A DNA stretch of 64,000 nucleotides, from the NCBI GenBank assembly GCA_900079685.1, contig LT599018.1, positions 2,085,486 through 2,149,485 on the forward strand, given 5' to 3'. The stretch comes from an uncultured delta proteobacterium. Its GTDB lineage: Bacteria; Desulfobacterota; Desulfovibrionia; Desulfovibrionales; Desulfovibrionaceae. A model generated the notes under the pieces. That model was given only the letters and a program-made list of their open reading frames with translations. It did not search any database and was not told where the DNA came from. The translations under genes were made by a program, and so were the position numbers. Shown one piece after another: positions 29,579-39,550 of this stretch (within the stretch, counting starts at the first letter, position 1; the number at the start of each line of letters is the position of its first letter).

Positions 29579-30876
29579 CCCCTTCTCTCCTTGTCCTCGC
29601 GAGCATTGTTCTGCTGCTCGCCTGCATCTGCTTTTTCCGCATTCCCATCGGCATGCTGCTGACGGCTCTCGGTTTTTTCGGCTACGCGCTGCTGGACGGC
29701 ACGGATACGGCGGTTGCCATGCTGGGGAACGAATTCTGGAGCACGTTCTCCAACGCGGGCCTGACCGTAGTGCCGCTTTTCGTGTTCATGGGGCAACTCT
29801 GCTTCCATTCCGGGCTGTCCGGGCGGCTGTACCAGGCCATCGCGTCCTGGATCGGCCATCTGCGCGGCGGGGTGGCCGCCGCGACCCTTGTCGCCTGCGG
29901 CGGGTTTTCCGCCATCTGCGGTTCCAATACCGCGACGGCCGCCACCATGAGCGTGGTCTCCCTGCCGGAAATGCAAAAACGCCACTACCATCCGGCCTTC
30001 GCCGCCGGGGTTGTGGCGACCGGCACAACCCTCGGCGCGGTCATCCCGCCCAGCGTCGTGGCCATCGTTTTGGGTATCCAGACAGGGCTGTCCATCCGCA
30101 AGCTTTTCGTCGGCGGCATCCTGCCCGGTCTTGTTCTGCTCGGGCTTTTCCTGCTCACCGTGGCCTGGGTGGGGAAAAACAAGCCGCTGCTCGCGCCCGC
30201 CGGGGAAAGGATGTCCATGGCCGAGCGCATCCGCACCCTGCCGGGGCTGTTCGAAGCCCTCTTTCTCTTCGCCCTGGTGGTGGGGGGGTTGTCCGCCGGG
30301 GCCTTTACCCCGACGGAAGCCGGGGCGGCCGGGTCCGTACTGGCGCTCGTCATCGGGATCGCGCGCCGGGGGCTTTCTTGCCGCAAACTGGCGAAAGCGG
30401 TGTTCGAGACCATGAACGTCTCGGCCATGATCTTTCTGCTGCTTGCGGGCGCGGGCTGTTACGGGAAGTTTCTGGCCGTCAGCCGCACGCCCTTCATGGT
30501 GGCGGAGTGGGTGCAGTCGTTGCAGGTGGCGCCCGCCGTTGTGCTGGCGCTTATCTTTTTCGTCTACCTTGTCGGCGGCATGATTATGGATGCGTTGGCG
30601 CTGCTGCTTATCACGCTGCCCATATTTTTCCCCCTGGTTGAACGGCTCGGGTACGACCCGCTCTGGTTCAGCCTGGTGTTGCTGGTCGTGACGACGCTGG
30701 GGGCCATAACGCCGCCGGTGGGCGCTTCGGCTTATGTGGTGGCGTCCATGGGGAAAATTTCGCTGGGGAGCGTGTTCCGGGGGACCTTGTTTTTTATCCC
30801 GGCGTTTTTTGTGTGCCTTGGGGTGATGACGGCGTTTCCGGGGCTTGTGATGCTGTTGCCGGATATGGTGCAATGA
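29575..30876 (+). CDS. TRAP transporter large membrane subunit (DctM family)
   Basis: The 433-residue protein has about twelve membrane segments and DctM hallmarks: FVFMGQLCFHSGLSGRLY, ICGSNTATAATMSVVSLPEM, TGTTLGAVIPPSVVAIVLGI and GAITPPVGASAYVV near the C-terminus. It is the sodium-driven transport channel. The start at 29575 follows GGGAGGCG. The operon ends here, facing a convergent gene ten bases further. Confidence 0.93.
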   Translation: MTPSLLVLASIVLLLACICFFRIPIGMLLTALGFFGYALLDGTDTAVAMLGNEFWSTFSNAGLTVVPLFVFMGQLCFHSGLSGRLYQAIASWIGHLRGGVAAATLVACGGFSAICGSNTATAATMSVVSLPEMQKRHYHPAFAAGVVATGTTLGAVIPPSVVAIVLGIQTGLSIRKLFVGGILPGLVLLGLFLLTVAWVGKNKPLLAPAGERMSMAERIRTLPGLFEALFLFALVVGGLSAGAFTPTEAGAAGSVLALVIGIARRGLSCRKLAKAVFETMNVSAMIFLLLAGAGCYGKFLAVSRTPFMVAEWVQSLQVAPAVVLALIFFVYLVGGMIMDALALLLITLPIFFPLVERLGYDPLWFSLVLLVVTTLGAITPPVGASAYVVASMGKISLGSVFRGTLFFIPAFFVCLGVMTAFPGLVMLLPDMVQ

Positions 30877-30885
30877 GGGCGCCCG

Positions 30886-33800
30886 TCACGCCCTGACAAA
30901 ATTCCCTTTGCGCAAAACATACCCGACCGTCTCCGGAGCGGCGTCCGCCAGCATGGCGGCGGTCTTCTCATGGCAGGTGAAGAACAGCACCTGGTGCTTT
31001 TCCGCGAAGGACGCCAAAACCGAGGCCGTATGCCGGGCCCGTTTGTCGTCGAAGTTGACCAGGATGTCGTCCATGACCACCGGCAACTTTTCCGCTTGCG
31101 CGCCGTGGTCCAACACATAGGCCAGCCGGAGCGCCAGGTACAGCTGCTCGCGCGTTCCCCGGCTGAGTTCGGCTTCCGGATTCTTCACGCTCCCGTCGCG
31201 GGCCACGGCCGCCACGGATTCGTCCGCGAGCGACACGGTAATGCCGCTGTAAGCCCCTTCGGTAATGGCGCTGAAAATTTCCCCGGCATAGCGCACCACG
31301 CCGCCCTGCCGCTCGGACTCGAACCGGCCCTTGGCATGCAGCAGCATTTCCCGCGCGACCGCGAGACGGGACCACTCGCGGGCGGCGGACTGCATATCAT
31401 TGGTCAAGCTTTCCCGCCGGGCGAGGAGTTCGGTCAGCCCTTTTTCGTTCATCAGCCCGGCCATTTCGGCTTCCAGCCCGCCCTTGCGCTCGGCAAGGGC
31501 ATGCTCGCGGGCCAGCGCTTCGCCAAGGTCCGCTTCCCGCGCGGCAAGGGCGTCCGCCGTGTCTTCCGGGCCGGTGGCGGCGAAGGAGGCCAGGGTTTCC
31601 TCAAGGGCAATGCCGTGCTCGGCGGCCTCGCGCTCAAGGGCCGCGCTGATGGTGCGCTTCGCGGCGAGCGCCCCTTCGCGCTGTTCCCAGACGGCATGCG
31701 CGCCACGGTAGCGCTCAAGGGTATCGCACCCGGCCAGCCGGAGCATTTCCGCCATTTCAGCCTCTGTCGCGGCGGCATGCTCTTTCGCCAGGGCAACACC
31801 GTCGCGTAAAACGGGCAATTCCTTTTCCGCCGCGCGGACGACGGCCGCCTTTTCCCCGGCACTCCGGGCGAGGGCCGCGAGATCGTCCAGAAACGACAGA
31901 ACGGACGCCATGACGGCCGGGTCAACGGAAGCCGGGGCCTCGCCGCCTGCCACAAGAGCCAGCTGCGCTCTGGCGGGATGGTCCGGCGCATGGATAGCCA
32001 AAAGGGCCAGTTCGCGGCAAAACGCCACTGTCTCCCGGTCAAGGGCCTCGATGCGGGCCGCTATCCTGCGCGCGGCATCCAGGGCGGCCCTGGCTTTGCC
32101 CGCTGTTTCCAAGGCCCGGCGGGCTGTCTCCGGCGACAGGGACGGCGAAAGATCGTGCGCTTCAAGCCAGGATCGCCAGGCAACCGCGGCTTCCCCGGCG
32201 GCGGACTCCGCCGCTTCCAGGGCGGCTCCGGCGCGGGATTCCAGGCCCGTGAGTTCGTCGAGCCGGGCGCGCCGCATGGCCGTAAGCTCGCGGAGGCGAA
32301 TGCGCTCCCGCCCCGCGTGGCGCTCACGGGCGAGGTAGTCGCGCACCAGAGCGAGCCAGGGGCCGGGAGCCGGGGCCAGATGCGAACCCGGTTCCGGCAG
32401 GGAGGCGAACATGTCCGCGAGTTCCGGCAGGGAACGGGCGAAGCGCAAACATTCGGCAAGGGCATTCTCAGCCGCTTGCTGTTCCGCGAGCCGGGCCCGC
32501 AGGCTCGCGCGGCAGGCGGCGGCCGCATCCAGCCGCTCGAGCAATGACCGGGCTTCCGTAACCGGCGTCGCGGCGGGCAGGCATGATGCCGCGAGAGCAG
32601 CCTCCCAGGCGGCCCGGGCTTCCTCGCACCGCGCGCGCGCGGCGTGCAGGGCGCTGCTCGCGTGATCCAACCGTTTTTTCGCCGCGCCGAGGGCGGCGTT
32701 TTCCCGCTCCAGGTCCTTGGCGTCCCGTTCCAGGATAACGTACTGCTCACGCCGGCGGGCGAGCGTCTGCTCGGCTTCGGCCAGGCTCTCCGCGTCTATC
32801 GCGTAGCCGGGCATACCGCCGGGGAACAAATCCGGCGCCTCTTCCGGCAGGGATTCCAGGACGGCCTCGGCCTCAAGCCTGGCATCCTGGGCCGCGATGC
32901 GCGTGCGGATAAGCCGTTGCTCAATGGCGGACCAGTTGCGCTCCATGGCTTCCGAAGCGGCATCCGCGCCGCCGCGCGCCGCGAGCGCCAGCCAGGCGGC
33001 GCCAAGCGCGACCCCGGCGGCAAGCGCACCGGAACCGGCCCGGACAAATCCTTCCTGCCCGCCCGCCAGGCCGAAATACAAAACACCCCCGCCGCAGACG
33101 AGGCAGAGCACCGCCAGGAACAGGATGGCCGTGGCCCAGGGGAACGCGCTTTTGGGCCGCGCGCCGCGCATCAGGCTGACGATGTCGCCGAGCTGCTCGT
33201 TGGCGGTATCATAGGCCGTTCTGGCCGTTTCCAACGATTTCCGGGCGGCTTGGGCGCGGCGCAACGTCCGTCGGGCCCGGTCGAGAGACGACGCGGCTTC
33301 CTCAAGAAGCCGCTCCGTCACGGGCGCATCGGTTTCCCGGCCTGCCGCACCCGTCCTGACCGCCGGATCAACCGTACCGGAAAGCCGCGCGGCCCGCTCG
33401 GCCACGGCGTGTTCCAGCATGGCCGCGCGTTCCGCGATATCGTCAAACAACAATTCCGCGGCCTTTGTTTCCCGTTCCCGTTCACTTTCGCGGCTCGCGG
33501 CGTCCTCGGCGGACCGGGCGAGGCCGAGCAGCCGCTCGCGGTCCGTCGGCGTAAGAGAGACGCGCTCCGCATCCTCGCGGGACCAGGAAGGGTCAATGGC
33601 GGCAACGGCGCCGTCCAGGGCCTGTTCCGCGTTGCGCGCGGCGAGCGCGAGCGCCGTTGTTTTCTCGTCCGCATCCTCCGCCCGCACCAGAAGTTGGGAG
33701 AGACGCTCCAAAGCGGCGTCATCGGGGAAGCCGCTTCGTTCCTCGACCGGCGGCCCGGCAACGGGATTTTCCCCACCGTCGCCGCTGCCTTCGCCACCGG

Positions 33801-35076
33801 CTTCCCGCAGGGAGACCACGGCCTCTTCCCACGATTCCCGCGCGGCCAGGCGCTCGCGTTCCAGCCTGCCCACCTCGGCCCGGGCGGACTGGCGCGCCGC
33901 TTCGGCCAGGGCAAGGGCTTTGCCCAACGTCTCGCACTTCTCATGCGCCGCAAGGGAAATATCCGCCGTTTCCAGCTTTCCGGCATTCCAGCCCGGCCCA
34001 AGGTCGGCGCATACGGCTGCCGCCTGGCGGGCAAGGGCGTCCTTTTCCGCGTTCAGGCTCTGGATTTCCGTGGCCGCCGCCCGCATGTTCTCCTTGCGTT
34101 CGGCGAGAGACTGCACCGCGCCGAGCGCCCCGGCCAGGGCCGGGTCAAAAGCCAGGGAAGCGCGTTCCTCTTCCGCCCGCTGCAAGGCGGCTGATGCCTG
34201 GGCAAGGACGTGCCGCCGCTCTTCAAGCCGGTCCGCCAGCCGGTCCAGCCGCTCCCGCCCGTCCGGCGTGAACACGCCGCTGCTTTCCGGGAAGGCGGCC
34301 AGGGCGTCTTCCGCCTCGCGTAGCGCCTCCCAACGGCGGCGCAGGGCAATAACACGCTCCAGGCGGCGGCGTTCCGTTTCCATGGCCGCGCGCGCGGTTT
34401 TGGATGCTTCCAGCTCCCGCGTTGCCGTTTCAAGGTCCGCGCGGAGCGAGGCATAGCGGTCCACCTCATTGCCCCGGTCCCTGATGGTCGCGTTGACCTC
34501 TTCCAGCTCGCGGAGCAGGCCGTGGATCGCGGAACTGGTCGCGCGCGGCGCGTAAATCTGGCGCATGGCGTCGTCAAGCTGCTTGAGCACCTGCCCCGGC
34601 GAGCGCAACCCCGTGCCGAAAGCCGCCCCGTGCAGGGCGTGGCGGATGTTGTCGTCCGTCAGTGAACTGAACTGCATCAGTTCTCCGAGGCTGAAGGCGA
34701 ACACCTTGTCAAAAAGATCCGGGGTGCAGCCCCGCAGCAGCACGGCCAGATCGGACTCGGGCCGGGGGGAGCCGTCCGGGCCGGTCAGCGCGGCCTTGCC
34801 GCCGTGCGGGCCGGGGACGCGCGCGAGACGCACCGGCCCCAAGGAATCGCTGTCTATCAGGAGGCTCCCGCCGGAAACGCCCTTGGCGTCCGTCAGGTAA
34901 TCGATGCTGCGGCGGTTGCGGGCGTAGCCGAACAGCATGGCCCGGAAAAAGTTGAGGCAGGTGCTTTTCCCGGCCTCGTTTTCCCCGAAAAACACCGTGA
35001 TGCCGGGCGAAAGGTCGGGTACGCGCTGCGATGCGAGCATGCCGAAGCGGTCTATGGAAAATTCGCGGATACGCAC
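30886..35076 (-). CDS. YhaN-like SMC/SbcC-type AAA ATPase
   Basis: The 1396-residue protein begins MRIREFSIDRFGMLASQRV with the Walker A GENEAGKST at 31-39. The Q-loop region FAFSLGELMQFSS follows, then very long Ala/Glu/Arg-rich coiled coils. Two hydrophobic segments near residues 670-725 interrupt the coil. The C-terminal half-ATPase has LSRGTREQLYLALRLA and Walker B VVMDDILVNFDD. The start is GTG, overlapping the stop of the nuclease gene (TAGTG). With its partner it should form an SbcCD-like DNA-processing complex. Confidence 0.88.
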   Translation of the reverse strand: MRIREFSIDRFGMLASQRVPDLSPGITVFFGENEAGKSTCLNFFRAMLFGYARNRRSIDYLTDAKGVSGGSLLIDSDSLGPVRLARVPGPHGGKAALTGPDGSPRPESDLAVLLRGCTPDLFDKVFAFSLGELMQFSSLTDDNIRHALHGAAFGTGLRSPGQVLKQLDDAMRQIYAPRATSSAIHGLLRELEEVNATIRDRGNEVDRYASLRADLETATRELEASKTARAAMETERRRLERVIALRRRWEALREAEDALAAFPESSGVFTPDGRERLDRLADRLEERRHVLAQASAALQRAEEERASLAFDPALAGALGAVQSLAERKENMRAAATEIQSLNAEKDALARQAAAVCADLGPGWNAGKLETADISLAAHEKCETLGKALALAEAARQSARAEVGRLERERLAARESWEEAVVSLREAGGEGSGDGGENPVAGPPVEERSGFPDDAALERLSQLLVRAEDADEKTTALALAARNAEQALDGAVAAIDPSWSREDAERVSLTPTDRERLLGLARSAEDAASRESERERETKAAELLFDDIAERAAMLEHAVAERAARLSGTVDPAVRTGAAGRETDAPVTERLLEEAASSLDRARRTLRRAQAARKSLETARTAYDTANEQLGDIVSLMRGARPKSAFPWATAILFLAVLCLVCGGGVLYFGLAGGQEGFVRAGSGALAAGVALGAAWLALAARGGADAASEAMERNWSAIEQRLIRTRIAAQDARLEAEAVLESLPEEAPDLFPGGMPGYAIDAESLAEAEQTLARRREQYVILERDAKDLERENAALGAAKKRLDHASSALHAARARCEEARAAWEAALAASCLPAATPVTEARSLLERLDAAAACRASLRARLAEQQAAENALAECLRFARSLPELADMFASLPEPGSHLAPAPGPWLALVRDYLARERHAGRERIRLRELTAMRRARLDELTGLESRAGAALEAAESAAGEAAVAWRSWLEAHDLSPSLSPETARRALETAGKARAALDAARRIAARIEALDRETVAFCRELALLAIHAPDHPARAQLALVAGGEAPASVDPAVMASVLSFLDDLAALARSAGEKAAVVRAAEKELPVLRDGVALAKEHAAATEAEMAEMLRLAGCDTLERYRGAHAVWEQREGALAAKRTISAALEREAAEHGIALEETLASFAATGPEDTADALAAREADLGEALAREHALAERKGGLEAEMAGLMNEKGLTELLARRESLTNDMQSAAREWSRLAVAREMLLHAKGRFESERQGGVVRYAGEIFSAITEGAYSGITVSLADESVAAVARDGSVKNPEAELSRGTREQLYLALRLAYVLDHGAQAEKLPVVMDDILVNFDDKRARHTASVLASFAEKHQVLFFTCHEKTAAMLADAAPETVGYVLRKGNFVRA

Positions 35077-36524
35077 TATTCGTCGCCTTCCAGAAGGGAA
35101 CAGAGAAGGGCTTTGGCTTCGTCGGCCAGATCCGGCGCGGACAAGGCCGTATCAACTGCCCCGTCCATCCCCCCTATCCCGTGGGCCTCGCCGCCAAGGG
35201 CCAGTATTTTTTTCAATTTTGCATTGCCGCGCAGTGCCGAGAGCGCCCTGTCCGCCACCTCTTCCGCCCGGGCGGGGTCGTCCCGCATGGCTGAGGCCAG
35301 GCGCACCACCTCGCCCACCAGGTCGTCGCGGCCGGCCAGGGCGGCAAAATCCCTGTCAGGGGACGTGGCAAGGCGGATATCCTTGAGCCAGACCCGCGCC
35401 GGGCCGTCGTGCGCGGCCAGTTCCTTGCGCAGCCGTTCCAGGAGCGTCTCCAGGCTGCCGGGCCGCCGCAGTTCCGCATCCAGTTCCGTCGCGCCTTCCA
35501 GGATGACCCGGCAAAAGACCGCTTCGGCCCCGTTCCGCTCCCCGGCACGCGTTTGCAGGGCTTCAAGCAGGGCTTCCTCAAGGGCGTCGATCGTTGCGAC
35601 CGGCGTTGCCGTGCCCTCGGTCACGGTGAACACCATCTTTTCCCAGACGACCGGGGCCAGCGGCAACTGCTCCACGGCGCAGGATCTGCCGTCCACCCGG
35701 ACGACGGCGCAGCCGTGCGCGCCGGTCTCGTTAATGTGCAGGCCCTGGATGCTGCCGGGGTACACCACGTACGGCGCATCGCACACAATGCCGCCCTGGT
35801 GCACGTGGCCCAAGGCCCAGTAGTCGAAGCCCGCGCCCGTCAGGTCGGACAAGGCGCACGGCGCATACGGCGCGTGCCCGTCGGCCGCGCCGCCCACGGC
35901 GCAGTGCAGGACCGCGATCTGAAAAATATCGGCGGGAAGCCCTTCCGGGAGCGAGCCGGACAAGGCGTTGCCATCCTCTTTGCCCGGCGCATACCGCGTG
36001 AAACGCAGCGCCAAATTCTCCGTCTCGCGCGCGGCAGTATGGCTGATGCCCTGCACCAGCGCCAGGGGAACGCCGTCTTGCATCACGCACTCACGGGAAA
36101 CCTCGGGGCCGAAGACCGTCACATTGTCCGGCCAGGCCACGGGCAGCGGACCGGGCCGCAGGGGGTCGTGGTTGCCGTGCGCGATGAAGACCCGGACGTC
36201 GGCGTCTTTCAGGCGCAGGAACATGTCGCGCAGGGCGAAGCGGGCGCGCAGCACGCCGTCTTTGTCGTCGTAAATATCGCCGGACAGGATCAAAAAGGCG
36301 GCACCCTGGTCCAGGCAGGCTTTTTCCAGCCGGTCCAGGGCGATAAAGCTCGCTTCGGCCAGGAAGTTGCCCTTCTTTCTGGATGAAGGGCTGGATGAAG
36401 GGCTGGATAAAGGGCTCGATGAAGGGCCGGACGAGGGAAACGCGGCCGACGCGGCGCCGTCAAGGCCTCTGAACGGCGCGCCCAAATGCAGGTCGGCGGC
36501 ATGGATGAAGGTAAATCGCGGCAT
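35076..36524 (-). CDS. YhaO/SbcD-like metallophosphoesterase (DNA nuclease)
   Basis: The 482-residue protein starts MPRFTFIHAADLHLGAPF and has the calcineurin-type metal motifs D11/H13, SGDIYDD, AHGNHDP and LGHVHQGG. The C-terminal half is a capping domain. A Ser/Pro-rich insert after residue 26 is encoded by a 12-bp tandem repeat. Its stop overlaps the GTG start of the YhaN-like ATPase. The pair resembles SbcD-SbcC and B. subtilis YhaO-YhaN. It is divergent from the ABC-F gene. Confidence 0.88.
   Translation of the reverse strand: MPRFTFIHAADLHLGAPFRGLDGAASAAFPSSGPSSSPLSSPSSSPSSRKKGNFLAEASFIALDRLEKACLDQGAAFLILSGDIYDDKDGVLRARFALRDMFLRLKDADVRVFIAHGNHDPLRPGPLPVAWPDNVTVFGPEVSRECVMQDGVPLALVQGISHTAARETENLALRFTRYAPGKEDGNALSGSLPEGLPADIFQIAVLHCAVGGAADGHAPYAPCALSDLTGAGFDYWALGHVHQGGIVCDAPYVVYPGSIQGLHINETGAHGCAVVRVDGRSCAVEQLPLAPVVWEKMVFTVTEGTATPVATIDALEEALLEALQTRAGERNGAEAVFCRVILEGATELDAELRRPGSLETLLERLRKELAAHDGPARVWLKDIRLATSPDRDFAALAGRDDLVGEVVRLASAMRDDPARAEEVADRALSALRGNAKLKKILALGGEAHGIGGMDGAVDTALSAPDLADEAKALLCSLLEGDE
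36381..36434. repeat. 12-bp tandem repeat inside the metallophosphoesterase gene
   Basis: Four imperfect copies of GATGAAGGGCTG run in tandem. They encode a Ser/Pro repeat (SSP, SSSP) between the first catalytic motif and the rest of the enzyme. The unit is a multiple of three, so slippage changes linker length without breaking the frame. Confidence 0.75.
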
Positions 36525-36636
36525 GGACAGGGTGTAGCATTTGGGGAAGGGGATCACAAGGGGGGTGCCCCCCGGGGTCCTTTCCCCCTCTCCGGCTCTT
36601 TGCACCGCGCTCTTTTTACGATACAGTGCGCGGGCT

Positions 36637-38643
36637 ATGCGGGTATCCATACAAAATGTGAGCAAAACCTTTGGCGGCCGCGACATTCTGGCCGACTTCT
36701 CCCTGGAGATACAATCCGGCGTGCGGCTTTGCGTCTGCGGGGCCAACGGCACGGGCAAATCGACGCTCCTGCGCATCCTGGCCGGGGTGGAAACGACGGA
36801 CGCCGGGCGCATCGTGCTGCCCAAGGGCTGCCGCCTGGGGTACGTGGAACAGGAACTGGACGAATCCACCCTTGAGCGGGAACTGCTTGATTACGTGGTG
36901 GACGTGCTGCCGGACTGGAACGAATTTTGGGCCGCCTGGCACGAGGCGGCGGAAAAGGCCGATGAAACGGCCCTCGCGCGGCTTGCCGTGCGCCAGGCCG
37001 AGCTGGAGCAGACATACGGGTACAACCCGGAACACACGGCCAAAGCTGTGCTCACGGGCCTGGGGTTCGCGGAAAGCAAATGGCACAGACCCCTGCGGGA
37101 ACTTTCCGGCGGCTGGCGCGAGCGGGCCAAACTCGCCCGCATCCTGACGGCCGGGGCGGACGTGCTGCTGCTCGACGAACCGACCAACCACCTGGACCTG
37201 GACGCTGTGGAATGGCTGGAATCCTTCCTCATGGACTACCAGGGGGTGCTCGTGTTCGTGGCCCACGACCGGGTGTTCATGGACAAGATCAGCACGCACA
37301 TCCTGTACCTCGGGATCGGCAAACCCATGTTCCGCCGGGGGAACTTCACCCAGTTCATCGCCCTCCAGGAAGAGATGGAAGGGCAGAAGGAACGCGAAGC
37401 CGCGCGCATCCAGGACGAAATCGACAAGAAAATGGCCTTTGTGCGCCGGTTCAAATACAAGGCCACCAAGGCCCGGCAGGCCGGGTCCAAGCAGAAGATG
37501 GCCCGCAGGCTGGAAAAGGAGCTGGAGGGCCTCGCACCCACCCAGAAGCGCAAGGAACTCAATTTTGCCTGGCCCGCGCCGCCCCAGTCCGACAGGACGG
37601 TCCTGGCCGTTTCCGACCTGTCCTTCCATTTCCCGGACGGGAAAAAGATGTGGGACAAGCTCTCCTTCACCATCTACCGGGGGCAGAAAATCGCGCTGGT
37701 CGGCCATAACGGCTGCGGCAAAACAACCCTGCTGCGGTTGCTCACCGCGCGGCTGGAAAAGACCGGCGGCACGGTCCAGATGGGCCAGCTCGTGAAAATG
37801 GGCTATTTCAGCCAGCACCAGCTGGAAACGCTGAACCCGTCCGGTACGGTGCTGGGGGAAATCAGGCGGCTCTCGGACCCGCGCACCACGGAAGAGGAAC
37901 TGATGAGCGTCCTCGGCCTGTTCCTGCTCGGGCAGAACTTTTTCGACCGGACCGTGGGCACCCTTTCAGGCGGGGAAAAGAGCCGCCTTATCCTGGCTTC
38001 CCTCTTTCTCGCGCGGTGCAACTTCCTCATCCTGGACGAACCGACCAACCACCTGGACCTGGAAAGCCGCGAAGCCCTGGTGGAGGCGCTGGATACCTTC
38101 CCCGGCACGGTTCTGATGGTGGCGCACGACCGACACCTGCTCTCGGAAGTGGCGGATGAAGTCTGGATGCTGGATGAAGGCGCCTTCACGGTGTATGATA
38201 GAGGGTACGATCAGTATGCGGATGCCAGGAAAGCCGCCCAGACCGGCGGCGGCCCGTCCCTGAAGCCGGAACCGGGCGAGACGGAGGCGGAATCCGCCCA
38301 GGCCGGGGCCAAGCCCTCCCTCTCGCGCGAGGAGCAAAAACGCATCAAACGCGAGCAGGCGGAACTGCGCAACACCGTGTATAAAACCATGAAACCGCTG
38401 CAGGACCGTTACGCGGCCATGGAAAAAGAACTGGAGTCCGTTCTCGCGAAGCTCGACCAAACCCAGGCCCTGCTGGCGGACCCCGAAGTGTACGCCGATT
38501 CCGCGCGGACCACGGAGCTTTTGAAGGAATTTCACGCGCTGCAATCTTCGTCCGAGACGGTCATGGAAGACATGGCGGATCTGGAATCGCGCCTTGCAGC
38601 TCTGGAGGAGAAGCGGCAGGCCCTCGCGGACGACGATGCCTGA
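36637..38643 (+). CDS. ABC-F family ATPase (Uup/YheS type)
   Basis: The 668-residue protein has two ABC cassettes without membrane segments: Walker A CGANGTGKST and GHNGCGKTT, signatures LSGGWRERA and LSGGEKSRL, and Walker B LLLDEPTNHLD and LILDEPTNHLD. A charged interdomain linker lies near 240-310. A C-terminal coiled coil (about 570-660) points to the Uup/YheS side of the family. Members act on ribosomes or on DNA-linked processes. The start is chosen at MRVSIQNVSKTFGG, and the ribosome binding site is weak. Confidence 0.9.
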   Translation: MRVSIQNVSKTFGGRDILADFSLEIQSGVRLCVCGANGTGKSTLLRILAGVETTDAGRIVLPKGCRLGYVEQELDESTLERELLDYVVDVLPDWNEFWAAWHEAAEKADETALARLAVRQAELEQTYGYNPEHTAKAVLTGLGFAESKWHRPLRELSGGWRERAKLARILTAGADVLLLDEPTNHLDLDAVEWLESFLMDYQGVLVFVAHDRVFMDKISTHILYLGIGKPMFRRGNFTQFIALQEEMEGQKEREAARIQDEIDKKMAFVRRFKYKATKARQAGSKQKMARRLEKELEGLAPTQKRKELNFAWPAPPQSDRTVLAVSDLSFHFPDGKKMWDKLSFTIYRGQKIALVGHNGCGKTTLLRLLTARLEKTGGTVQMGQLVKMGYFSQHQLETLNPSGTVLGEIRRLSDPRTTEEELMSVLGLFLLGQNFFDRTVGTLSGGEKSRLILASLFLARCNFLILDEPTNHLDLESREALVEALDTFPGTVLMVAHDRHLLSEVADEVWMLDEGAFTVYDRGYDQYADARKAAQTGGGPSLKPEPGETEAESAQAGAKPSLSREEQKRIKREQAELRNTVYKTMKPLQDRYAAMEKELESVLAKLDQTQALLADPEVYADSARTTELLKEFHALQSSSETVMEDMADLESRLAALEEKRQALADDDA

Positions 38644-38666
38644 CCAAGAGACATGAAGGAATACCC

Positions 38667-39107
38667 ATGACAACGAACCCGTATTTGCAGGCGATGACCT
38701 GCGAAATCCAGAGCGTCAACCCCCTGTTCAACCTTCTCGGGGCGCGGCTGGTTTCCGCCGCCAAGGGCGAGGCCAGGATAGAACTGCCCATATCCCCCTG
38801 CCTGACCCAGGGCGAGGGCGCGGTTGCGGGCGGCATTCTGGCGACGCTGGCGGACGAAGCCATGGCCCACGCGGTTATCAGCCTGCTGGACCACGACAAG
38901 CACACCGTCACCACGGAAATGAACATCCGGTTTCTGCGGGCCACGGACCCCAACAGGCCGGGCACGCTCATCGGCACGGCGGAAGTGGTAAAAGCCGGAC
39001 GCAGCATCCTGAGCGTCGAAGCCCGGGTGACTGACGATACCGGGAAACTGCTCGCCACGGCAGGCGGCTCCTTTTTCGTGGTGGATGCGAAAAGAGCGGC
39101 GTCGTGA
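38667..39107 (+). CDS. Hotdog-fold thioesterase (PaaI type)
   Basis: The 146-residue protein has the PaaI-like stretch GEGAVAGGILATLADEAMAHAV, where the aspartate of TLADEA sits in the acyl-CoA hydrolase active site. Conserved strands TTEMNIRFLRAT and SVEARVTDDTGKLLATAGGSFFV follow. It probably hydrolyses acyl-CoA thioesters of unknown chain type. The stop overlaps the next gene (GTGA). Confidence 0.85.
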   Translation: MTTNPYLQAMTCEIQSVNPLFNLLGARLVSAAKGEARIELPISPCLTQGEGAVAGGILATLADEAMAHAVISLLDHDKHTVTTEMNIRFLRATDPNRPGTLIGTAEVVKAGRSILSVEARVTDDTGKLLATAGGSFFVVDAKRAAS

Positions 39108-39490
39108 AGGAAATAACCGCTGTCGCGGGGGTCCTGCGACGGGAGGGCACCTTTCTGGCCGTGCGGCGCCCGGAGGGCAAGGTCATGGCCGGGTACTGGG
39201 AATTTCCCGGCGGCAAGATCGAAGCGGGCGAAACGCCCCTTGAGGCTTTGCGCCGCGAACTGGAGGAAGAACTCGGCATAACGGACGTGGCCGCCGGGTT
39301 CTGGCAGACCATGACCCACACCTATGACCACGGCACGGTCACGCTGCACGTCTTCCTCGTGGACGGTTTCAGGGGCGAACCGGCATCCCTCGAAAACCAG
39401 GAACTTGCCTGGACCACCCCCACGGACGCCGCGCGGCTCAACTTTCTGCCCGCGGACCTGCCTCTGGTGCGGCAACTCGCCGAGCGGTAA
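39104..39490 (+). CDS. Nudix hydrolase, MutT type
   Basis: The 128-residue protein carries a full Nudix box: GGKIEAGETPLEALRRELEE, then ELGI, beginning at residue 37. EFPGGK before it and a tryptophan (WTTP) near the C-terminus match MutT-like 8-oxo-dGTP pyrophosphatases. The start is GTG within the thioesterase stop. A strong hairpin follows. Confidence 0.9.
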   Translation: MKEITAVAGVLRREGTFLAVRRPEGKVMAGYWEFPGGKIEAGETPLEALRRELEEELGITDVAAGFWQTMTHTYDHGTVTLHVFLVDGFRGEPASLENQELAWTTPTDAARLNFLPADLPLVRQLAER

Positions 39491-39496
39491 CAGCAA

Positions 39497-39534
39497 AACC
39501 AACACGGCCCGCCGAACGGCGGGCCGTGTTGGTT
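39497..39534. terminator. Bidirectional terminator between mutT-like and permease genes
   Basis: A 17-bp perfect stem (AACCAACACGGCCCGCC with its complement) surrounds the loop GAAC. The bases CAGCAAAA on its left give a short U-run for minus-strand transcripts. Confidence 0.8.
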
Positions 39535-39550
39535 GCAGCGGGCGGAAACG

